The translations under genes were made by a program, and so were the position numbers. Positions 59,272-64,000 of a DNA stretch of 64,000 bases are shown piece after piece. The DNA is from an uncultured Chloracidobacterium sp. (GTDB lineage Bacteria; Acidobacteriota; Blastocatellia; Pyrinomonadales; Pyrinomonadaceae): positions 248,001-312,000 of the forward strand of contig CAKZGE010000004.1 in assembly GCA_936914845.1 (NCBI GenBank), in the 5' to 3' direction. Each line of letters begins with the position of its first letter. Within the stretch, counting starts at the first letter, position 1. The notes below the pieces were generated by a model that saw only the letters and a program-made list of their open reading frames with translations, had not been told where the DNA came from and searched no databases.

Positions 59272-60468
59272 CTACAACCCCCGGCGGGCCGGCCGCGACA
59301 TTGCGGGCAAAGGCGTCAATTTGACGGGAAGCTTTACGTCGGCACCATTTCGAACGATCGTGACATCGACCGTTTCGCCGATCTGCTTTTTATCGAGATA
59401 GCGGTAAAGGTCGTCGAGATCGCCGATCGGCTGTCCGTCGATCGCCGTGATCACGTCGCCGAGCACCACGCGTCCGCCCTCATCGCGGGAAAGCCCGCGC
59501 ATGCCCGCCGCGGCGGCCGCTCCGCCGGATTGCACCGAATAAAGCAAAAGACCCTTTTTGAGCGGCAAGGCGATGCCCCGTTCGGTCAGGCTTTCGATGC
59601 CGACGCCGTCCAGCCCCAATTTAGGCCGGCGAACCGAACCGTATTGAATGAGCTGCGGGACCACGCGCTTGGCCGTATTGACCGGAACAGCAAAACCGAC
59701 ACCGACCGAGCCGCCGGCAGGCGAAAGGATCTGCGAATTGATACCGATCATTTTGCCGTATTTATCGAGCAGCGGCCCGCCGGAATTTCCGGGGTTGATA
59801 GATGCATCGGTTTGGATGGCGGCATCGATCGGCTGATTGTTGCGGGCCCGGATCGGACGCTGCAGGCCGGAGATAACGCCGGTCGTCAAGGTGCGGTCGA
59901 GCCCGAACGGATTGCCGATGGCGAGAACTTTCTGGCCGACGGTCAAGGCATCAGAATCGCCTAATGGCACAACGGAAAGGTTCTGCGGCGGCGATTCGAT
60001 CTTGATGACGGCAAGGTCGGTGTCCGGGTCAAGCCCGACGATCTTTGCCGGATAAACCTTGTCACCGCCGAAATTGACGGTCACCTTTTGGGCTCCTTCA
60101 ACAACGTGGAAATTAGTGAGAATGTGGCCTTCGGTATCGATGACCGAACCCGAACCGTTGCCCTTGCCCTCCTGCACATCACCCCACCAATCCTGCGTAT
60201 AAGATGTAGTGTTGATGAAAGCAACACCGGGCGAGATCGCCTTGTAAACCTCGATGTTGTTCTGTTCATCTGAAACGGCCGAAGGATCTGAAATTCCCGC
60301 CGGTGCAGGCCCGGCCAATGTGACGCCATTGTTCCCGCCAAAGGCAGCACGCCATGTCCCCGAGATCATTAAAAGAGCGGCGGTGGCGGCGATCGCGATG
60401 AGGGCGGTGGTAAATGCAAGAAAGACGATCTGTCTTCCGGTAAGCTGATAAACCGATTTGCTGGACAT
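59272..60468 (-). CDS. HtrA/Deg-family serine protease with a PDZ domain
   Basis: The 398-residue membrane-anchored protease has an N-terminal helix (IVFLAFTTALIAIAATAALL) and a trypsin-like periplasmic domain. The catalytic triad is His in GHILTNFHVVEGAQ, Asp in LDPDTDLAVIKIES and Ser in SINPGNSGGPLLDKYGKMIG. One PDZ domain follows (about 290-385: GGAAAAAGMRGLSRDEGGRV, then VITAIDGQPIGDLDDLYRYL). These proteases degrade or refold damaged envelope proteins. A GAGGA ribosome-binding site and TATTAT/TATAAC -10-like sequence precede the start. Confidence 0.95.
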   Translation of the reverse strand: MSSKSVYQLTGRQIVFLAFTTALIAIAATAALLMISGTWRAAFGGNNGVTLAGPAPAGISDPSAVSDEQNNIEVYKAISPGVAFINTTSYTQDWWGDVQEGKGNGSGSVIDTEGHILTNFHVVEGAQKVTVNFGGDKVYPAKIVGLDPDTDLAVIKIESPPQNLSVVPLGDSDALTVGQKVLAIGNPFGLDRTLTTGVISGLQRPIRARNNQPIDAAIQTDASINPGNSGGPLLDKYGKMIGINSQILSPAGGSVGVGFAVPVNTAKRVVPQLIQYGSVRRPKLGLDGVGIESLTERGIALPLKKGLLLYSVQSGGAAAAAGMRGLSRDEGGRVVLGDVITAIDGQPIGDLDDLYRYLDKKQIGETVDVTIVRNGADVKLPVKLTPLPAMSRPARRGL

Positions 60469-60575
60469 ACTATAAAAATTCCTCAGAGTTATAATAACGC
60501 ATTGTTAGATGTAATACGCTGAGAAACGGTTGTCGGTTTTGGTGCGAGAGCTGTCTTGGAAGGCTGTTTCGGTGT

Positions 60576-60935
60576 TCAGCCAAAAGCAGGCAACAGGCTG
60601 CTGGACCATCTGACAAATGCGGCGATGGTGTGTTCGGATACGATGCCGGCCGCGGAAAGGCCGGTGACGAAATGAATGCCCATGAGGCCGATATAAATAG
60701 TGAGCGCAAGCGTAAGCCCGTATTTAGCCAATTTTAAGTGGGCGAAACGATAGAGGACAACGGCGGCAACCAAGCCGATGCCGATCTTGACAGAAAGAAA
60801 AGCAAGGTCATTTATCTCCAAAAGCCGGGCCATCAAATGATTACCCTCCGAAGCAAAGCCATTCTTTACCCAAAAAAGGGTCAACAGGGCATCTGCCAAA
60901 TTAAGCGTGAAGAGAAGTATGATTCCTTTTACCAT
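60576..60935 (-). CDS. DUF5658-family small membrane protein
   Basis: The 119-residue protein has four hydrophobic helices. It begins ILLFTLNLADALLTLFWVKN followed by SEGNHLMARLLE, the hallmark of the DUF5658 family. The final helix FVRWSSSLLPAFG is short. The function of the family is unknown. It lies 107 bases upstream of the HtrA gene on the same strand, with a gap that holds no further gene. Confidence 0.75.
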   Translation of the reverse strand: MVKGIILLFTLNLADALLTLFWVKNGFASEGNHLMARLLEINDLAFLSVKIGIGLVAAVVLYRFAHLKLAKYGLTLALTIYIGLMGIHFVTGLSAAGIVSEHTIAAFVRWSSSLLPAFG

Positions 60936-61107
60936 CGAACCCCCTTGCTAAAAATTTGTCGCCTAACCACGTAAAAGCCCAAAAAGCTTTTGGTGATGCT
61001 GCTTGAAGATCAACGATGCATAAATATACTACGAATCGTCCCGATTTTCAGAAAAATTTTCATACAGCCGAATATATTGATTATGATGAAAAAATGGTAA
61101 GCTCAGG

Positions 61108-61196
61108 TTGACGACGATTTTAAATTTTTTTTTAAGATAGGGGCGGAACGGGTTAGTTCCGCCACGCTTAATGAATGGCGGTCGGAATATCGACCG
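61108..61196 (+). promoter_or_regulatory. Promoter and structured 5' leader of the glycine-zipper gene
   Basis: TTGACG (61108-61113) with TAAGAT (61133-61138) at 19-base spacing may be the promoter. In the leader, GGCGGAAC/GTTCCGCC (61142-61162) forms a perfect 8-bp hairpin and CGGTCG/CGACCG (61179-61196) a 6-bp hairpin ending five bases before the GGAGG site. The rest of 60936-61107 is AT-rich without a gene I can see. Confidence 0.45.
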
Positions 61197-61210
61197 AAAT
61201 GGAGGAGAGT

Positions 61211-61933
61211 ATGAAAAGGCTATTCAATTTTACTTTGCTGGCAGCCCTGGCCGTGATGATCGGATCGATCGGAGCGGCGGATGTTTCGGCTCAGAAGCGA
61301 ACGGTTCGCAAAAAGCCGGTGCTTAAAAAAGCAGCAGCAGTCAAACGCCCGGTGACATCGCTTTATACGGTGCCGAGCGGAACGCGTTTTCGTGTGCGAA
61401 TGAATGAAACGATCAATTCGAAAAGCGCGGCCGTCGGCGATCGGTTCACGGCGACCGTGACCGAGCCGGTCTATTCGAGCAACGGCGTGGTGGTGGTTCC
61501 GACCGGCAGTGAGGTGGTCGGACGCGTAGATGCGGTCCAAAAGGCGGTGAAAGGCGGCAAACCGGGAACGATCGACGTCAGTTTCAGACAGATCAAACTG
61601 CCGAACGGCCGCGTGCGGGCGATCAACGGTTCGCTGACCGACCTCGACAGCAAGAGTGCTAAAAGCGACGAGGAAGGCACGGCATCGGGCGATAAGATGA
61701 AGCATCGCAAAGTGATCTTCATCGGCGGCGGCGGTGCCGGCGGAGCGGTGCTTGGTGCGGCGATCGGCGGCGGTAAGGGCGCATTGATCGGCGGTTTGAT
61801 CGGCGCCGGTGCGGGCTTTTTGGGCGAGCACTATACAAAAGGTGAGAACGCCGAGGTGAAATCGGGAACAGAATTCGGGATCTATTTGAATCAATCGGCT
61901 TCTTTCCCGCGTTTTGTCGAAACAACGCCCTAA
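61211..61933 (+). CDS. Secreted glycine-zipper protein
   Basis: The 240-residue product has a signal peptide (TLLAALAVMIGSIGAADVSA), then a Lys/Arg-rich stretch (KRTVRKKPVLKKAAAVKRPV). A central beta-rich domain follows (TRFRVRMNETINSKSAAVGD, VVVVPTGSEVVGRVDAVQKA), resembling the periplasmic domain of TrbI/VirB10-like proteins. A glycine zipper near 175-210 (GGGGAGGAVLGAAIGGGKGA) is typical of membrane-inserting or channel-lining segments. It is probably an envelope protein of unknown role. The ATG at 61211 has a strong GGAGGAG; an upstream in-frame start is unlikely. A terminator follows. Confidence 0.78.
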   Translation: MKRLFNFTLLAALAVMIGSIGAADVSAQKRTVRKKPVLKKAAAVKRPVTSLYTVPSGTRFRVRMNETINSKSAAVGDRFTATVTEPVYSSNGVVVVPTGSEVVGRVDAVQKAVKGGKPGTIDVSFRQIKLPNGRVRAINGSLTDLDSKSAKSDEEGTASGDKMKHRKVIFIGGGGAGGAVLGAAIGGGKGALIGGLIGAGAGFLGEHYTKGENAEVKSGTEFGIYLNQSASFPRFVETTP

Positions 61934-61966
61934 TGATCGGGCCGGTAACTCAAACTTGCAAAAATA

Positions 61967-62003
61967 AAATGCACCGTGTCCTGAAAAAGGCCGGTGCATT
62001 TTT
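61967..62003. terminator. Bidirectional terminator
   Basis: AAATGCACCG (61967-61976) and CGGTGCATTT (61992-62001) form a perfect 10-bp stem. T runs lie on both outer flanks, so it can end both convergent transcripts. Confidence 0.8.
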
Positions 62004-62027
62004 ATGGGTCGGTCTAGGAAAAGATCG

Positions 62028-62888
62028 TTATTTGAGCCAAAGCTCGCTGCCGCCAAGCATGTTCAAATGTGCGACGACCTTTTGGATCAGCCATTCCGGC
62101 GTTGATGCACCGGCGGTAACGCCGACGCGTTCGGCTCCGGCCAGGTCTTCGGGGCGGATCTCTTCTTCGGTTTCGATCAAAAAGCTCTTTTCGCACTGTT
62201 CTTTACAAACCCCGAGCAATTTGACGCTGTTGGACGAATGGCGGCCGCCGATAATATAGAAAACATCGACCATTCCCGAAAGTGCTCGGGCTGATTCTTG
62301 GCGGTCTTTGGTGGCGGAACAGATCGTATTGACGATCTGCACCTCGTCATCTGTTTTAGATCTGATCGCTTCGGCCGTGTCGAAAAAGGTTTTGACCTTG
62401 ATCGTGGTCTGCGAAACGACCAGCGGCTTTCTCAGACGAGGTAATGTATCGACCTCCGTTTCATCGCGAATGATAAAGGCGTGGTCGGGTGCATAACCTT
62501 TGACGCCGATCATTTCCGGATGCTCGGGGCTGCCGACTATTATTACATGGCGGTCTTGTTCTGCCGCACGCGCCGCCAGCTTTTGAACGCGGGTAACGAA
62601 AGGACACGTCGCATCAACAACCTTCGAGGCGTTCTGCTCAAGCTCTTTTTGCACCAGCGGCGTTACGCCGTGGGCGCGGATGACCGCAGTTTCGCCGCGC
62701 TGGATCTGCACCGGATCATTAATGGTTTTGACACCAAAACCTCCCAATCGCTGCATTTCCTGTTCGTTATGGATAAGCGGGCCGAGAGAGCGGACACTGT
62801 CGCCTTTGTCCAAGGCCTCTTCGACCATTTCGACGGCTCGTTCAACACCGAAACAAAATCCGTATTCATCTGCTAAAAGAACTTGCAT
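62028..62888 (-). CDS. ispH: 4-hydroxy-3-methylbut-2-enyl diphosphate reductase
   Basis: The 286-residue iron-sulfur enzyme makes IPP and DMAPP in the last step of the non-mevalonate isoprenoid pathway. The three cluster cysteines are in DEYGFCFGVERAVEMVEEA, VDATCPFVTRVQKLAARA and VNTICSATKDRQESARAL. Other conserved pieces are LGPLIHNEQEMQRLGGFGVK and VGSPEHPEMIGVKGYA. The ATG at 62888 gives MQVLLADEYGF; the longer open frame is rejected. It is divergent from a double GNAT gene about 80 bases away. Confidence 0.97.
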   Translation of the reverse strand: MQVLLADEYGFCFGVERAVEMVEEALDKGDSVRSLGPLIHNEQEMQRLGGFGVKTINDPVQIQRGETAVIRAHGVTPLVQKELEQNASKVVDATCPFVTRVQKLAARAAEQDRHVIIVGSPEHPEMIGVKGYAPDHAFIIRDETEVDTLPRLRKPLVVSQTTIKVKTFFDTAEAIRSKTDDEVQIVNTICSATKDRQESARALSGMVDVFYIIGGRHSSNSVKLLGVCKEQCEKSFLIETEEEIRPEDLAGAERVGVTAGASTPEWLIQKVVAHLNMLGGSELWLK

Positions 62889-62965
62889 TTTATCCCTTTT
62901 TATTCTACTTTCATAAAGCCTACAAACAGGCAACTTAAGCTTTTTTGATACTTGAATATTATCAG

Positions 62966-63847
62966 ATGTCCCAAAGAAACGAAAACTCCCAACTTGTATG
63001 CCGGTTTTTGTCTGATGAGCACCTTGTGTTGACCCATCAGAAATTCGTCGAGGCATTTTCCGATTATTCGCTGCCTTTCAAGCTGTCGCTGCGGCAATTT
63101 GAAAACCATATCGTGCTTAATAATGTTGACCTGAACCGTTCTGTCGGTTGTTTCGACAAAGAAAATTTGGTCGGGCTTTCCCTAAACGGCTTTGGCCATT
63201 GGAAAGGCGACGCGACCGTTTACGACGCAGGAACCGGGGTTGTTCCCGATTACCGCCGCCGCGGCATCAGCAAAGCGATGTTTGAAATGATGTGCCCGCA
63301 TTTTTCAGAGCACGGTTTTGAGCAATATCTGCTTGAGGTGATAACCGAGAACACGCCGGCGGTCGAGCTCTACAAAAAACTCGGTTTCAAGACCGAAAGG
63401 GAGCTGCTGCTGCTGGAAACACAGAAACCGATAGAGAGCGTCAACATCGACCGCGAGGTTGAAATTCGCCGCATTTTCGAATTGCCTGAACATCTCGGCG
63501 AATCTCACCATGACAGCTGCCCTTCCTGGCAAAATTCGCCCGAAGCCATCGATCGCACAATGCACCTTAAAAAGATCCTCGGGGCTTTTGAAAATGATGT
63601 GTGTGTTGGTTACGTCGTCTATACAGAGGGTTTTTCGCGAATATCACAGATGCTTGTTGACCGAAATTTTAGAAAACGAGGCATCGGCACCCGCCTGTTG
63701 ATCGAAATGCAGAATGATGACGGGTTAAAGGATAATTTGCTGAGGGTGATAAATCTGGACGCTTCTGATAAAGGTTCGACGGGATTCTTTGAACGCAGAG
63801 GTTTGCGGCGTGTTCTTTCGCAATTTGAGATGTACAAGCCGCTTTAA
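62966..63847 (+). CDS. Tandem GNAT acetyltransferase
   Basis: The 293-residue protein contains two GNAT domains. The first (about 1-140) has GVVPDYRRRGISKAMFEMMC as its acetyl-CoA loop and ENTPAVELYKKLGFKTEREL at its end. The second (about 160-293) has MLVDRNFRKRGIGTRLLIEM and STGFFERRGLRRVLSQFEM. Tandem GNATs often have one catalytic and one degenerate copy; both loops look intact here. The substrate is unknown. I chose the ATG at 62966 over a TTG at 62945. Its stop overlaps the last codon of the next convergent gene. Confidence 0.85.
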   Translation: MSQRNENSQLVCRFLSDEHLVLTHQKFVEAFSDYSLPFKLSLRQFENHIVLNNVDLNRSVGCFDKENLVGLSLNGFGHWKGDATVYDAGTGVVPDYRRRGISKAMFEMMCPHFSEHGFEQYLLEVITENTPAVELYKKLGFKTERELLLLETQKPIESVNIDREVEIRRIFELPEHLGESHHDSCPSWQNSPEAIDRTMHLKKILGAFENDVCVGYVVYTEGFSRISQMLVDRNFRKRGIGTRLLIEMQNDDGLKDNLLRVINLDASDKGSTGFFERRGLRRVLSQFEMYKPL

Positions 63848-64000
63848 CGCCCTTTCCGTTTTATCTCTTTTCGCAAGCGGCCGACATTATTTTCGATCCA
63901 CGATTCGGCGGCGTCAAAATATTCGAACTTTCGTTCGTCGCGGCGAAATGCCGGTGTGTGGTTATATCGACGCCCGTTGATATGAACCGTCGGATGATGA
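63844..64000 (-). CDS. 3' end of a gene running off the window
   Basis: A minus-strand frame enters at the window edge and ends at TAA 63844. The 51 visible residues read HHPTVHINGRRYNHTPAFRR and later YFDAAESWIENNVGRLRKEI, then KRKGR. The mix of conserved-looking aromatic, charged and Trp residues suggests a real protein C terminus, with a basic amphipathic final helix. The family cannot be recognised from this fragment. It overlaps the stop codon of the convergent GNAT gene. Confidence 0.6.
   Translation of the reverse strand, partial: HHPTVHINGRRYNHTPAFRRDERKFEYFDAAESWIENNVGRLRKEIKRKGR

Noticed and set aside
62945..62965. TTG at 62945 as the start of the tandem GNAT gene
   Set aside because: No ribosome-binding site supports it, and the ATG at 62966 gives a normal GNAT start.

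Overview
The window reads as chromosomal core sequence from a Gram-negative bacterium, most likely an acidobacterium of the Blastocatellia/Pyrinomonadaceae type. That placement is an inference from gene style. The clues are lipid A genes (lpxK, lpxI), a fused 3-dehydroquinate dehydratase/shikimate dehydrogenase, several proteins that begin with a zinc ribbon, a Ser/Thr kinase with PEGA and SUMF1 domains beside a triple-FHA ABC transporter, and many secreted or lipoprotein genes of unknown function. I saw no rRNA, tRNA, CRISPR array, prophage or complete insertion sequence. Genes are tightly packed in short operons, often with 1-4 base start/stop overlaps.

Layout. 1-2.1 kb: fumarylacetoacetase, a 9-bp tandem repeat and a small secreted Pro/Lys-rich protein. 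2.2-7.7 kb: a TspO-like membrane protein, aroDE, a zinc-ribbon protein, a ThiF/MoeB-type E1 enzyme and NDH-2. 7.7-12.3 kb: a secreted beta-propeller protein, then a minus-strand operon of zinc-ribbon protein, rlmB and zinc-ribbon membrane protein. 12.5-16.6 kb: NYN nuclease plus DUF2203, superoxide dismutase plus ferredoxin, and hydrolase-thioesterase-truA. 16.7-24.6 kb: a 39-residue ORF, a GT-C membrane enzyme, pabA/trpG, lpxK, an AI-2E family permease, a lipoprotein, a secreted helical protein and coaX. 24.6-32.3 kb: a GH15 glucoamylase-like enzyme, an MBL hydrolase, a Ski2-like helicase lacking its first motor domain, a lipoprotein and a 2,4-dienoyl-CoA reductase. 32.3-37.2 kb: a palindromic repeat cluster, an outer-membrane barrel, rsmI, lpxI, a GNAT enzyme, a PNPOx-like protein and lipA.

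37.4-42.1 kb is the most interesting region: a cysteine biosynthesis locus. It holds a CysM-type cysteine synthase, a transsulfuration PLP enzyme, a Mec-type JAMM peptidase, and one polypeptide joining a CysO-like sulfur carrier (internal Gly-Gly) to a MoeB-type activating domain and a rhodanese. It is preceded by what looks like a complete transcription attenuator: a promoter, a ribosome-binding site, a 32-codon leader peptide with four Cys codons, a segment able to form an antiterminator, and an intrinsic terminator ending 8 bases before cysM. A second terminator stands just before the PLP enzyme gene. The natural reading is cysteine synthesis from a protein-bound thiocarboxylate, controlled by cysteinyl-tRNA supply.

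42.2-64 kb: an RDD membrane protein, the ribosome quality-control factor rqcH, a TlpA-like thioredoxin, the FHA-ABC transporter with its neighbouring kinase, leuS, an SDR, a B12-binding radical SAM enzyme, cysQ, a lipase-like protein, an HtrA protease, a DUF5658 membrane protein, a glycine-zipper secreted protein, ispH, a double GNAT protein and the 3' end of a gene that runs off the window. Several genes (2287, 22001, 27997, 31470, 54864) have a -10 box placed so that the transcript would start at or within a few bases of the start codon, which suggests leaderless mRNAs.
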